A stretch of DNA of 55,751 nt from Defluviitaleaceae bacterium (GCA_009777845.1 WRLD01000019.1:1-55751), one strand, 5' to 3'; numbered from the stretch's first letter, positions 16,370 to 26,461 are shown. The notes: generated by a model not told the origin, from the sequence alone. A program made the numbers and translations.

Positions 16370-16480
16370 GTAGGGGACGGATTTATCCGTCCCGAGGCTA
16401 CCTCGCTCTGCGTTAATAGACGTTATCCGTCCCAAATTGACAAACGTGCGTACCTCGGGACGGATAAATCCGTCCCCTAC
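16370..16480. repeat. palindromic intergenic element, copy A (111 bp, short form)
   Basis: Bounded by perfect 28-base terminal inverted repeats beginning GTAGGGGACGGATTTATCCG and ending in CCTCGG...CTAC; each arm is itself a palindrome. The 55-base interior is the reverse complement, with a few changes, of copy D at 38070-38180. No coding capacity, so MITE-like. Confidence 0.85.
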
Positions 16481-16552
16481 AAGAACATGCAATTTTCCAG
16501 TGGTCGAGGCACAGTAGTTCGCACAGAGAGAGCGTGGCACGACAGACGATAA

Positions 16553-16714
16553 AATGCGGATTTTAAAGGCAATATAACGCAGATTTAACGGATTTACGCG
16601 GATTTTCACGGATTTTATCCACGCAAATTACTAAACGGCGATATATTTTCCCACGAGCCAATCCGCAAAATCTGCGTAAATCCGTTAAATCCGTGTTTAA
16701 TTGATTTTAAATCT
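16553..16714. repeat. GGATTT / AATCC hairpin array
   Basis: Short units of 9-10 bases containing GGATTT fill the left half (16553-16620) and their reverse complement AATCCG fills the right half (16665-16714). A shared centre between them (CTAAACGGCGATATATTTTC) recurs at 38250-38275. The whole can fold back on itself. Confidence 0.75.
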
Positions 16715-16731
16715 ACATTTTATTGTCTGCT

Positions 16732-16866
16732 GTGCCTCGTTCCCTCTGTGCCTCTGTGTGAAAATCTTTTTGACAAATAATGAACGTAGGTAAAGAATAT
16801 AGCTCCATTCTTTAGTTAAAAGATTTTTTCACACAGAGGCACAGAGGCACAGAGGGAGCGTGGCAC
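16732..16866. repeat. inverted repeat with CACAGAGG units
   Basis: Left arm 16732-16770 and right arm 16818-16866 are inverted copies built on CACAGAGGCACAGAGG. The right arm has one extra 8-base GCACAGAG unit and two extra T. A degenerate fragment is at 16503-16545. It adds to the 650-base gene-free gap between the HExxH gene and the ABC transporter. Confidence 0.75.
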
Positions 16867-16926
16867 GGAAGGCAATGCAACGTGGATTTAAATATTGCAT
16901 TTGTTGTGTGGATTTACAGGTTTTTT

Positions 16927-16954
16927 GTAGGGGACGGATAAATCCGTCCCCTAC
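16927..16954. repeat. bare 28-base palindrome (terminal repeat of the MITE-like family)
   Basis: The arm sequence GTAGGGGACGGAT joined directly to its complement, without an interior. It lies 20 bases beyond the stop of the ABC transporter gene and could act as its terminator hairpin. Confidence 0.8.
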
Positions 16955-16974
16955 AAGAAACACGGTGATTACCC

Positions 16975-19608
16975 CTATATCATCTGCCGCCGAGCCATAG
17001 CCGCAAAAGTCCCATTCAATTTCATAAGCTCCTGATACTTACCCTCCTCAGTAATCCGACCATTCTCCAAAACCACAATACGGTCACAATCCATAATGGT
17101 ACTTAGCCTATGTGCAATAGTAATACGCGTAATTTTTAACTGATTTACGCTATCACTAACAATTTTCTGCGTTTTATTGTCCAACGCACTAGTAGCCTCG
17201 TCAAAAAACAACACCTTAGGATTACCTGCCAATGCCCTAGCGATGAGTATCCTTTGGCGTTGGCCGCCCGATAGCGTGCCTACCCCCTCGGAAATCATGG
17301 TATGAAGCCCCATCGGCATTTGCTTCAAGTCCTCCTCCATGCCAGCCTTGCGTACCGCTTCCATAGCATCGGCATGGGTAATGTCGGGGTTTGTTCCTGC
17401 GATATTTTCAAAAATACTTCCTGCTAAAAGCTGTCCCGATTGCAATACTACCCCGAGCTGACGGCGTACCGAACGCACGTCAAGATTGCTTATACTCGTG
17501 CCGTCAAAATATATATCGCCGCTGTTCGGCTGTTCAAACGCCAACAAAATACGGAACAATGTAGACTTTCCGCTACCCGACGGCCCTACTAACGCCACAT
17601 GCTCGCCGCTTCGTATCGACAGCGATACGTCCTTTATGACCTTAGGCTGGTCGGCACTGTAGCTAAAATTGATACGGCTTAGCTTAATATCGCCAGACAG
17701 CACAGGCGCTTCGCTCTTTAATTCGTCATACTCGGGTACAGCATCAAAAATAGGCCGCGCCGCCTTGTACAATGGGCCGACTACATTCGCGCTCATTACC
17801 GCATGAGAAAGCTGTACCGCGTTTTGTATAATACTGCCCAAGGCGGCGTTGAACGCGATAAACGCGCCAGTTCCCATTCTCGCGTCCTCTAGGTAGAACA
17901 TGCAGGCGTAGATTACAATGGAGGACAATACAGGAACCATTGAATTAAACGCCGTAGACCAGTTGGCTATGCTCTCCTTGCGGTAGGTTATAGCGCGTGA
18001 TTCCTTGAACATTTGCGAACGGTTGTAAAATACGCGCTTTTCCGCGCCCGACATCTTGATTTTTGCAATACCCGAAAGCCAACCGAACATTCTACCCGAA
18101 ATAAGGTTGTTTATTTCCAAAAATCTGCCCTCGTGCTTAATTTGCCGCCAGCACAGGACGAGCGACACAATCAGCACAACCGCCGTAATAGCAAGCCCAA
18201 CCCACGTTAGCTTTACGCTCTTTGTAAACATGACAATTATATAAAAAACCGAGAAGATACTGGTAATAATTGTGTTAATCACCGCGCCCGAAAGAGTGTT
18301 AAGTATTTGCGATATGCTCATAGCCCTTTCCGCAAGCTCGCCTGCGGTATAGTCCTTAAAAAAGCCGACTGGCAGACTTAACATTCTGTCCCATGCCGCC
18401 GATTGTACGTCACGTTCCGCCGCGCCTGTAATTCGCAGCATGGAGAACGCGCGCGTTACTTCAAAGGCGAAGCTAGTCAACGCCACAGCCGCCATCAAAA
18501 ACCCGATTTGCACAAGCATATTCCTGTTGCCGTCGGGAATTACCGTGTCAAACACCTTGCCTGTAATCTCGGGCGAAAGCATAGCCAAAAGACCGCCGCA
18601 CAAGCCCATTATAAAGACCCATACCCAGTCCGCCCTCTTTGTGCCTTGCATAACAAAGCGGAAAATATCCTTGCCTGTAAGCGCGCGCATTGGCATACTT
18701 CTATAGAACATTACAGCCTTGGGGTTTAAGCCAGCCGCAAGCCTTGCGGTAACCTTTTTACGCGTTCCAGTAGCAGGGTCGTACATCAGGTATTTACGCG
18801 GCGTTTTTTGTATAAGAGCTACTGGGTCGCCGTTTTCCTTATAGGCAAGAAAGCTGCCGCCGTCCTGCTTGTACCATTTGTCAGACAGAAGCACCTCTCT
18901 AGTCCTAAACCGTGACGAATGGGCTATGCTCTCCACTGGATTGCCGCTAAATCTGCCCTCCAGCATTGCCCTTGGTATGGAAATTTGCACGCCGATACTA
19001 TGCGCTACGGCGGCACAGGCGGCGATTAGCTCGTCCTCCATGCCTGCGGTGGGCGGCGCTTCGGCGGTTTTTGTCCCAGGCACTACGGAGCTTAGGCTCT
19101 CTAACGCCCTTTGCATGTACGAATTTTCCCCCGCGTATCTGCGGCGGTTTGCATCTAGCTCATCGTTAAATTCCTGCTCCACCTTGCTGTCAATTAGCCT
19201 AAGCAGCTTGCTATTAAGCTCGTCAATCTCTGTATTATCAAGCTCTTGGCAGGTGTTTTCAGTCTGCTCTCGGGAATAGCCAATTCGGCGGCAGCATTTC
19301 TCTACCCATTCATCTACATAGGGGCGAATAATCGGCGACAGCGTGGGCTGTGTCTGGTTTATTTCGCTGTCCCTCGCAGGCACGGCGAGAATACCGACCG
19401 TCACGCCGTCCTCGCGCGTAAGCGGCTGCATCGGCAAAAACAGCTCGCCCTCCAGCATTTGGAAAAGGAATATGCGCGCCCCGAGAGTGCTTCCGTCCTC
19501 GGCGATTTTGCTATAGTAGATATTGATTGTACCCTCCAGCATAAAGAACGCGCCGCTCTCCGCATGAGGCCAGAAAGGAAGGTTATCCTTTTTATGCAAA
19601 ATACCCAT
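16975..19608 (-). CDS. NHLM bacteriocin-system ABC transporter, ATP-binding protein
   Basis: 877 residues; matches the family I know as TIGR03797. A long N-terminal cytoplasmic region (about 1-310) precedes six membrane segments (about 325-560) and an ABC domain with Walker A GPSGSGKST, signature LSGGQRQR, Walker B VLFFDEATSALD and switch His in TIAHRLST. It lacks a peptidase domain. It works with the C39-peptidase transporter and the HlyD-like protein to export leader-type RiPPs. The start lies in the last bases of the upstream gene's spacing (two bases after its stop), so the two are translationally coupled. No inactivating change is seen. Confidence 0.9.
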   Translation of the reverse strand: MGILHKKDNLPFWPHAESGAFFMLEGTINIYYSKIAEDGSTLGARIFLFQMLEGELFLPMQPLTREDGVTVGILAVPARDSEINQTQPTLSPIIRPYVDEWVEKCCRRIGYSREQTENTCQELDNTEIDELNSKLLRLIDSKVEQEFNDELDANRRRYAGENSYMQRALESLSSVVPGTKTAEAPPTAGMEDELIAACAAVAHSIGVQISIPRAMLEGRFSGNPVESIAHSSRFRTREVLLSDKWYKQDGGSFLAYKENGDPVALIQKTPRKYLMYDPATGTRKKVTARLAAGLNPKAVMFYRSMPMRALTGKDIFRFVMQGTKRADWVWVFIMGLCGGLLAMLSPEITGKVFDTVIPDGNRNMLVQIGFLMAAVALTSFAFEVTRAFSMLRITGAAERDVQSAAWDRMLSLPVGFFKDYTAGELAERAMSISQILNTLSGAVINTIITSIFSVFYIIVMFTKSVKLTWVGLAITAVVLIVSLVLCWRQIKHEGRFLEINNLISGRMFGWLSGIAKIKMSGAEKRVFYNRSQMFKESRAITYRKESIANWSTAFNSMVPVLSSIVIYACMFYLEDARMGTGAFIAFNAALGSIIQNAVQLSHAVMSANVVGPLYKAARPIFDAVPEYDELKSEAPVLSGDIKLSRINFSYSADQPKVIKDVSLSIRSGEHVALVGPSGSGKSTLFRILLAFEQPNSGDIYFDGTSISNLDVRSVRRQLGVVLQSGQLLAGSIFENIAGTNPDITHADAMEAVRKAGMEEDLKQMPMGLHTMISEGVGTLSGGQRQRILIARALAGNPKVLFFDEATSALDNKTQKIVSDSVNQLKITRITIAHRLSTIMDCDRIVVLENGRITEEGKYQELMKLNGTFAAMARRQMI

Positions 19609-19610
19609 GT

Positions 19611-21809
19611 CTACACCGCCTTCTGTATAAGCTCGGCATAAAGGCCGGGAGCGTTTATCATCTCGTCGTGAGTTCCGCGCTGTACGATTTTTCCCTTGTG
19701 CATAACAATGATTTCATCACAGTCCCTAATTGTACTAAGGCGGTGGGCTACCACTATACAGGTACAGCCGCGCCTGCGTATATTGTCGTTGATTATCTGC
19801 TCGGTGCGTACGTCAAGCGCGCTTGTGGCTTCGTCCAAGATTAGTATAGATGGGTTGACTGCCAAGGCGCGTGCGATTTCCAAGCGTTGGCGCTGGCCGC
19901 CGCTGAAATTTGTGCCGCCCTCTCTTACCCTGCTGTTATAACAGCCCTGCCGCGCCACAACATCGTCATGTATGCACGCATCTTTAGCCGCGGTAATAAC
20001 GTCCATATCGCGGATAGTGCCGTCCCACATGGAAATATTGTCGTATACTGTACCCTCAAACATGCTTATATCCTGGTCTACCACCGCGAGGGAATTATTT
20101 ATGACATTGCGTGACAAATCCTCCCTGTTTACGCCGTCAAAGAGTATTTCTCCGCCCCAGGCGTGGCTTATACCTGCCATAATCTTCACAATTGTGCTTT
20201 TGCCGCTGCCAGACGGGCCTACGAGTGCCACTCTGCGGCCTGGCTTCAAGGTAAGGTTAAATTCCTCGATTAGCGGCTTTTCAAGGACATTGTGTCCAAA
20301 GCTAAGGTTTTTGATTTCTACATGCCCCTCTAGCTTTTTAAAGTCGCTTTCGCTTACTGCTTCAAAGGGTTTGTCTAGCTCTGGGTCGCTCATTTCGTCT
20401 ACTGCATATTTATGCACATCGTCAAGCCGCGCCATATCGCCCTTTAGCTGTTTAATCTGCATACCCATTTGAGTTAGCTTGCTTATAGGGCTCATAAATT
20501 GTGACATGAGTGTCTGATACGCAATAAGCGAGCCTACGGTAAGACTGCCATTTAATATTTGCAAGCCGCCCACGCACAAAACTAGGGTTTCCGCCAAGCG
20601 TGCTAGGAAGTTTGGCAGGGTCATTAGTATTTGGCTCAAGCCGCCCATACGCTGTTGCCCGTTCAACTGCTTGGCGTGGTAGCCCGCCCATTTTGAAAAG
20701 AAGCCCGATTCCGAGCCTGTCGCCTTTAATGTTTCAATCAGAAAAAGCCCCGAAACGGAAGTACCTGCGAGCTTGCCTGCGTCCTGCATTAGCTTACTGT
20801 TAAGTGCCTCCAGCTTGCCCGAGGTGTAGACAAAATACGAGATATTCACTACCGCCAACGCAAGCGTTATCATGGTAAGCAGTACGTTATATTGCAGCAT
20901 TACATAAAAATAGAAAACGAGAGTAACTACGCTAATCGCCGTGTCCGCAAGCTCGCGTGACAAAAACGATGCCACGGCGTTGTTGGAATTTTGCCGCGAG
21001 CTAATATCGCCTGGGGCGCGTTGCTGGAAAAACAGCACAGGCAAACGCAAAATATGCCAAAAAAAGCCGCTTGCCCCCATTAACGCGATTTTTGTTTCCA
21101 TTTTTAGCAGATAACGCTGTTGTACCGCGGTCAGAATTGCCTTGATTAGGGCGGTAGCCGCCATACACCAAAGCAAGGGCGTAAGCCAGCTGCTCTTGCC
21201 TGCGAGCAATATATCGTCTATAAAAATCCGCGTGAAGCCAGGTATTATAATGCCTGGGATTACCATCAAAAGCCCGACTATGTTAAGGAACACCAGCGCA
21301 GTCCCTACCCATTTCAAACGCTTTGCCAGTGACGAAAGCATATTGCTACGCTTGCCGCCTGGCTCGAAGTTTTCGTTGGGCGTAAAGGTCATTACTACGC
21401 CAGTAAATGCCAAATCTAGCTCCTCGTAGGTGATTATACGGCGGCCGCTCGCAGGGTCGTTCAAGTACACCTTGCCGTGCTTGAAGCCCTCTAGCACAAC
21501 AAAATGGTTAAAGTTCCAGTGAATAATCATGGGCGGCTTGAGCTCCGCCAGAGCCGCAGGCTCCTTGCGGAAGCCCTTGGCATCGAAGCCTAGCTTCCTT
21601 GCCGCCTTGACGATATTTACCGCGTTTACGCCGTCCCTAGTTACGCCGCACTCTACGCGCAGCTCCTCTAGGGGCATGTACTTTTTGTGATATGCCAATA
21701 CCATGGCGAGGGAAGCCGCGCCGCATTCCACCATCTCCATTTGCAAGATGCTAGGTGTGCGTACCCTGTTATTTTTACGCGGACATTGCGGAGTTTTTTC
21801 CGTTTCCAT
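19611..21809 (-). CDS. NHLM-type peptidase-containing ABC transporter (C39)
   Basis: 732 residues, TIGR03796-like. The N-terminal C39 peptidase has Cys29 (VECGAASLAMVLAYH), His102 (NHFVVLEGF) and Asp118 (YLNDPASGRR), the triad that cuts after GG in double-glycine leaders. Six membrane segments follow (about 170-440), then the ABC domain with GPSGSGKS, FSGGQRQR and ILILDEATSALD. It should remove the Nif11 leaders of the precursors encoded at 26670-30222, all of which end in GG, and export the core. Its first codon overlaps the stop of the HlyD-like gene (TAATG). Confidence 0.95.
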   Translation of the reverse strand: METEKTPQCPRKNNRVRTPSILQMEMVECGAASLAMVLAYHKKYMPLEELRVECGVTRDGVNAVNIVKAARKLGFDAKGFRKEPAALAELKPPMIIHWNFNHFVVLEGFKHGKVYLNDPASGRRIITYEELDLAFTGVVMTFTPNENFEPGGKRSNMLSSLAKRLKWVGTALVFLNIVGLLMVIPGIIIPGFTRIFIDDILLAGKSSWLTPLLWCMAATALIKAILTAVQQRYLLKMETKIALMGASGFFWHILRLPVLFFQQRAPGDISSRQNSNNAVASFLSRELADTAISVVTLVFYFYVMLQYNVLLTMITLALAVVNISYFVYTSGKLEALNSKLMQDAGKLAGTSVSGLFLIETLKATGSESGFFSKWAGYHAKQLNGQQRMGGLSQILMTLPNFLARLAETLVLCVGGLQILNGSLTVGSLIAYQTLMSQFMSPISKLTQMGMQIKQLKGDMARLDDVHKYAVDEMSDPELDKPFEAVSESDFKKLEGHVEIKNLSFGHNVLEKPLIEEFNLTLKPGRRVALVGPSGSGKSTIVKIMAGISHAWGGEILFDGVNREDLSRNVINNSLAVVDQDISMFEGTVYDNISMWDGTIRDMDVITAAKDACIHDDVVARQGCYNSRVREGGTNFSGGQRQRLEIARALAVNPSILILDEATSALDVRTEQIINDNIRRRGCTCIVVAHRLSTIRDCDEIIVMHKGKIVQRGTHDEMINAPGLYAELIQKAV

Positions 21810-23428
21810 TACGCCGCACCCCCACTGCTTCCGCCGAACATGCGCTTGATAAACGGCAAGACCATGTCAATGGGTCGTTGGCTAGACACCTTGATTTCGC
21901 CTACACAAATTGTACCTGGGTTTATGGTAAAGGGCGCGCCCGCGGGGGTTGACCACATATAGCCGCTTACGGTGCTTTCGTCCGCGAGCAGCTGAATACC
22001 CACCTCTACTACCGCCGAACGTCCGCCGAAGGATTGAACGAGCTGTTGATTTTGCAGGGTAGCCATCATTTGCTCCAGTGTAACGGCATAGACCGATACC
22101 GAGCTTACATAGCCGTTTATATATCCGTGTTCCTCCCTGTTCACTGTCGCAGGGGATATGTGTACGTCCATGCCCTCGCTGATTAACATGCCCTTGTCGA
22201 GCGGTACGTATAGTACCACACTGGTGGGCGTGGAGGTATCGCCCTCGCGTACAATTGTGCCAATTACACTGCCGTTCTGCACAAAGTCATAGGGCTGAAT
22301 GTTAAGCCCCGACATGATTCCGCTATAGCTGGCGGTGATTACAGAATCCTTCTCGTGCTGTGCTTCCAGTCTGGAACGCCGTTCCTCAAGATTGCGTAGC
22401 TCTCGGCGTAAATCCTGCTCGATTACCTGCTTCCGCCGTGCAAATTGCTGTGTCAATGACAAAATCTGGTCGGCGGTTTGGTTATATTCAAGATTGCTTG
22501 CTAGCGTGGATTCAAGCTGTGTGTCCAGGGTTTGTGCTTGAATTAGCTGAATACGGTAGCTTTCAAGCTGAGATTCCATGGAAACCAGTCCCGAATCGTA
22601 GGAATAAAAGGCCTCCTGCCTTGCCTCGATTTCTTTCTCGATTCTTGATACCTCTAGGCTGTACGCATCAAATTCTACTCGGGGGATAACTCCTGCCTCG
22701 AACAGAATTTCGGCATCTTCGTTGTTTTTAATCGCCTTGGCTAAATCCTCGGAAAGCATGGCAATTTCCATGGTGTGCAGGCTGTCCTTTGCTGTCTGAT
22801 ATTGCAGTATATTCGCCTCAAGCAACGCGATTTGTTGCTCTAGGCCGTTAATTAGCTGTGTCTGCCTTTGCCGCTGGTTGGCGATTTCCTGTTCGTTTCG
22901 TTCCGCGTTTCGTTCTAGCTCCGCCTTTTGGTCGGCGTGCTGAGAACGCGCGGAGCGAAGCATGGCGGCAATTTGCGATAGTTCTACGTAAATCTCGCTA
23001 TTGAGGGAATTTATGTCAAGATAAATGCTTTCGTCGTCGATTCCCTCAAGCGCGGCTAGGTTTTCCTCATATCGCCGTATTTGCGTATTTATATCTTCGA
23101 GATAATCGTCGTCAATCAACACTCGGGCAACCACCTGTCCCTCGTCCACATGCTGTCCCGTGCTTACGCTGACCTCGGTAATCTGCCCTCGTGTATGGGA
23201 CGTGAGCGTAAAAATTCCGCCCTCGTACATGAGAATACCCGCGCCAGGCACAGTGTTGGATATACTGCCGAAAACGCCCCACGCTAAGGCGGCAAGAATA
23301 AGAGCCGTCAACGCCGCAAGCGCAGCCCAGCCCGCAGGCGATACCACGGTGAGCTTTTGGTCAAGCTGTTCGGGCGAGGATAAGCGGTCTAGGGATACCT
23401 TGCGGAATATTGATTTCTGTTCGGACAT
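21809..23428 (-). CDS. NHLM-type secretion protein (HlyD-like membrane fusion protein)
   Basis: 539 residues, TIGR03794-like. A cytoplasmic N-terminus is followed by one membrane segment (about 33-53, AALAALTALILAALAWGVFG) and a biotinyl-lipoyl-like half (TSHTRGQITEVSVSTGQHV, DEGQVVARV). A long coiled coil runs from about 110 to 350 (many Q/E/R heptads), then the second lipoyl half (SVIGTIVREGD) and a beta-rich C-terminus. In Gram-positive NHLM loci it is the adaptor that bridges the export ATPases across the envelope. It is first of three coupled export genes; a good AGGGGAAATATG precedes it. The 345-base gap upstream is filled by repeats. Confidence 0.9.
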   Translation of the reverse strand: MSEQKSIFRKVSLDRLSSPEQLDQKLTVVSPAGWAALAALTALILAALAWGVFGSISNTVPGAGILMYEGGIFTLTSHTRGQITEVSVSTGQHVDEGQVVARVLIDDDYLEDINTQIRRYEENLAALEGIDDESIYLDINSLNSEIYVELSQIAAMLRSARSQHADQKAELERNAERNEQEIANQRQRQTQLINGLEQQIALLEANILQYQTAKDSLHTMEIAMLSEDLAKAIKNNEDAEILFEAGVIPRVEFDAYSLEVSRIEKEIEARQEAFYSYDSGLVSMESQLESYRIQLIQAQTLDTQLESTLASNLEYNQTADQILSLTQQFARRKQVIEQDLRRELRNLEERRSRLEAQHEKDSVITASYSGIMSGLNIQPYDFVQNGSVIGTIVREGDTSTPTSVVLYVPLDKGMLISEGMDVHISPATVNREEHGYINGYVSSVSVYAVTLEQMMATLQNQQLVQSFGGRSAVVEVGIQLLADESTVSGYMWSTPAGAPFTINPGTICVGEIKVSSQRPIDMVLPFIKRMFGGSSGGAA

Positions 23429-23489
23429 ATTTCCCCTCCATTAGTGTATTTAGGAATTGTTAAGTGATACTAGTATAATAAAAAGACGA

Positions 23490-23745
23490 TTATACGCGGA
23501 TTTAGCGGATTTACGCAGATTTACGCGGATTTGAGCGGACGGAGCGGATTTTCGTGGATTTTCGTGAATTTTACAACGAGCCAATCCGCATAATCCGTGA
23601 AAATCCGTGTGAAGCCCTTGAATCCCTTAAAGCCCTTAAATCCGTGCTTGATGTACACAACTCGGCTTCGTGTGCTTGTCGTGGGATTTTCCCACGAACG
23701 AATCCGCACAATCCGTGAAAATCCGTTAAATCCGTGTTTGATTTG
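23490..23745. repeat. GGATTT / AATCC hairpin array between regulator and export genes
   Basis: The left part has repeated GGATTTACGC/GGATTTAGC units and the right part AATCCGTG/AAATCC units in inverted orientation, in two blocks separated by GTGCTTGTCGTGGG. No MITE-like copy is present in this gap. Frames through it give only 3-residue periodic junk, so no gene. Confidence 0.75.
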
Positions 23746-23774
23746 CATATTTTAGCTTGGTACGCTTGTCGTGA

Positions 23775-23957
23775 TTAAGGGTTGTTAAGTGATAGCTTCT
23801 TTTTGATTTCGCGCAGCTGTTCCTCCGCGCGTCTTTGTGCTTCGTCATATTCATAGGAAAGTCCAGCCTCTGCCATCTTGAGTACATCGTCAGACAGTCC
23901 GTTTGTCGTATCGTCAGTCACTTGTTCGTCAGTAAGACGTTTCGGCTTATTTGTCAT
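23775..23957 (-). CDS. 60-residue protein between regulator and export genes
   Basis: MTNKPKRLTDEQVTDDTTNG, then a helical, charged segment AEAGLSYEYDEAQRRAEEQL and LREIKKKL at the end. The opening (polar, KRLTDEQVTDD) recalls short leader-type peptides, but there is no GG site or core, so I do not call it a precursor. A clean TAGGAGCG precedes the ATG, and it begins 11 bases after the regulator stop, so it is made with the regulator. It may be a small regulatory or accessory protein. Function unknown. Confidence 0.65.
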   Translation of the reverse strand: MTNKPKRLTDEQVTDDTTNGLSDDVLKMAEAGLSYEYDEAQRRAEEQLREIKKKLSLNNP

Positions 23958-23968
23958 GTCAATCGCTC

Positions 23969-26461
23969 CTAATCCTCCAACATTCCCAGCATTCTCGCCT
24001 TGGCGAGAGCCTCGGTTGCGTTGTTTACGCCTAGCCGCTTGTACATGCGTAGTACGCTCGCTTTTGCCGCGGAATGTGCGGTTTTGGTAACGTCCGCAAT
24101 CTCGCGATAGGTCATGCCGTCATTTAGATACATAAGTATTTCGTTTTGCCGCTCCGTTAGCTTGGGTAGCTTTTCGCTTGCCGTTTTGGTTTTATATTTC
24201 CAGTTTGTCGTTTTTGAAAGAGTTTCGTAAATTTCCAACGCAACGCCGTCAACAAAATGCGCCAGTGCCGAATTGCTCGCCCTTTCCCGTAGCTCAAAAA
24301 TCAACGGAAGCAGGGCATTGCCCTCATTGATAAACAGCTGTGTAAAATTGTAAGACATTGCAATGCCTGCGGCTTGTTCCAACTGCCATAGAGCCTTATC
24401 GTTTTCGTTGCTTTGCCACAACGCTATGGCGACAAGCAGGCCGCTTTCGATTCTGTCCAATGGTCGGTTATATTCGGCGGCTAATGCCTGCAACCGCTCG
24501 CCGAACGCCGCCGCCGTATAATCCTGCAACGCAATAAACGCGCGCAGTGTGGTAAAGTGCCTGCATATTTGGTAAAACGGCAGACGACCCGAGCGGTTGG
24601 CATAAACGGTAAGCCATTCCCTTGCGGCATCTGTGTCGCCCGCCCTAAACGCGCGCTCGGTTTGCACTGCCTTAAAATTCGGATATAGGTATTGCGCCTT
24701 GCGTTCTATAAAATCCCTCATATGCTCCATAATCCTGTCCGCATCTCGTAGCGCGCCCATTGCATACAGCACGGCAGACAAAATCATATGGGCGCAAAAA
24801 ACAGTTTCGGGGTGCATATCGTTTTCACATGCGCGCCAGCCGACCATTGCATGGTGCAGGGCTTCGACCAGCTCGCCGCGTTCGTAATAAATGCCTGCGT
24901 ATATGGACGTTTCCATTACGGTATAATCTCGCCCAATCGCCGCGCCGTAAGTATTTTTGAACAACGTCAGCTCGTCGCCGAGCTTGTAATATTCGGAATA
25001 ATCGCGCTGTGAACGGTGATAAAACGGCAGATTCTGCGTTATCGAATTGACGCGCGCGTTGCTTTTGCTCGGCGTGTCGGGCTTTTGCGTAGCCGACCTT
25101 GCCGCCTGCTCGGCAATTCGCCTTGTCACCTCGACCATAGGCACGCGGAAATCTAAGCCGAATGAAAATTTGGCAGTTTCTGCAAGGTCGGGATATTTTG
25201 CGGCAATTTCGGGCATCAAGCGGCGTAACATGTCAATATATTTGAAAAAATCCTCGGCATTGCCGTCATAAAACGCCGCGACCGCGCATCTTGAAATAAT
25301 GTATGGGTTTTCGTTTATAAATTCCTGAGATAGGCCGCTTATATGCTGTTTTGTGAAATTCAGCCGTACCTCTACGGACAAAAGCGCGGTTTTTTCGTGA
25401 AAGCTATACGGCCCTGCCAGGCATAGGTTAATGCCCTCGTGGTCGTTATTTTGGATATAATGCTTCGCTCCTGCGTAAAAATCGCCCTGCTCGTAGTACC
25501 ATCTAGCGGCGGCGGCGTTCAATCGCTGTATTTCATTTTCGCCCAAGGAGCTAATCCGCTGTAGCAGGAAATCGCGAAAAATGTCGTGGAAGCGATAGGT
25601 ATCGCCGCCAGTATGCGAAAGAAAGGCGTTCTCCTTTTGGGTCAGTCGTTCCAGAACATCGTGTCCGTGCGGTTGTTCGGTTAGGCGTTCACACAGCGAG
25701 GGCGTTACCTCTGTGGGCATGGCTAGGCGAAGCAGTAGGCTTTTTGTTTCGTCGTCCCATAGCCCCCAGACCCGCTCTCTTAGGTATTGTGTCAAGGTTT
25801 GCGGCAGCTTTCCCTCTAGTCGTTCGTACAGTGCTTTATCGTCTGACAGCAGTGCCGACAGGTGCATTGCCCAGCCGCCAGTTGTTTCCAACAATTCCTT
25901 AATTTGCCTTTTTGTTAGGTTAATTTCCTTTTCCGCGCCGAACCATTCTACCTCTGCGGGTGAAAACAAAAGGTCGTCCTTGGTAATTATTGCAAAAAGC
26001 CCAGAATCCACTATCGCCGCCGCAGGCTCTGCACGGCTTACCAGACAGCGGCAAATATAGTCGGGCAGGCGCGCCGTGATTACGGGCATATTGTTTAGTA
26101 TTTCCTCGTTTTTGATTATGTGCAGGTCGTCTAGGACTAGGTATCGGCGTGTGTTTTTTTCGGGCATTAGGCGTATTTTTTCCAACAGGCGGTCGAACGA
26201 AATTTCCGTTTTTGGGATTTCCTCGTCCTGCCCTGTGAGCTTTAACAACGCTGTGGCAAAGCGTTTGTAAAACGCGCCTGGGTCGTTGTCGGAATCCCTT
26301 GCGGTGAGCTTTGCGGTTTTTCCGCTAACAGAGGAAAGCCATTGTGCGGCGGCAATAGTTTTGCCGTAGCCGCCCGGCGCGGTTAAAAAAATATTCTTTC
26401 TAGCGGATAGCTTTTTCATTTTTTTTATTAGGGCAGTGCGCGGAACTGTTTCGGTATTCAT
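23969..26461 (-). CDS. MalT/LuxR-type transcriptional regulator (STAND ATPase)
   Basis: 830 residues. The N-terminal NTPase domain has Walker A APGGYGKT (about 28-35) and Walker B-like YLVLDDLH; a TPR-like helical middle (about 330-750) follows, and a C-terminal LuxR HTH (LTERQNEILMYLNDGMTYREI, then the recognition helix region SAAKASVLRMYKRLGV). This is the MalT layout: a ligand-sensing activator that oligomerises with ATP and opens promoters. It is divergent to the precursor operon, and a 15-base palindrome (26565-26579) lies between the two promoters, so it probably controls both. The inducer is unknown. Start ATG is preceded by AAAGGAATATC. Confidence 0.85.
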   Translation of the reverse strand: MNTETVPRTALIKKMKKLSARKNIFLTAPGGYGKTIAAAQWLSSVSGKTAKLTARDSDNDPGAFYKRFATALLKLTGQDEEIPKTEISFDRLLEKIRLMPEKNTRRYLVLDDLHIIKNEEILNNMPVITARLPDYICRCLVSRAEPAAAIVDSGLFAIITKDDLLFSPAEVEWFGAEKEINLTKRQIKELLETTGGWAMHLSALLSDDKALYERLEGKLPQTLTQYLRERVWGLWDDETKSLLLRLAMPTEVTPSLCERLTEQPHGHDVLERLTQKENAFLSHTGGDTYRFHDIFRDFLLQRISSLGENEIQRLNAAAARWYYEQGDFYAGAKHYIQNNDHEGINLCLAGPYSFHEKTALLSVEVRLNFTKQHISGLSQEFINENPYIISRCAVAAFYDGNAEDFFKYIDMLRRLMPEIAAKYPDLAETAKFSFGLDFRVPMVEVTRRIAEQAARSATQKPDTPSKSNARVNSITQNLPFYHRSQRDYSEYYKLGDELTLFKNTYGAAIGRDYTVMETSIYAGIYYERGELVEALHHAMVGWRACENDMHPETVFCAHMILSAVLYAMGALRDADRIMEHMRDFIERKAQYLYPNFKAVQTERAFRAGDTDAAREWLTVYANRSGRLPFYQICRHFTTLRAFIALQDYTAAAFGERLQALAAEYNRPLDRIESGLLVAIALWQSNENDKALWQLEQAAGIAMSYNFTQLFINEGNALLPLIFELRERASNSALAHFVDGVALEIYETLSKTTNWKYKTKTASEKLPKLTERQNEILMYLNDGMTYREIADVTKTAHSAAKASVLRMYKRLGVNNATEALAKARMLGMLED

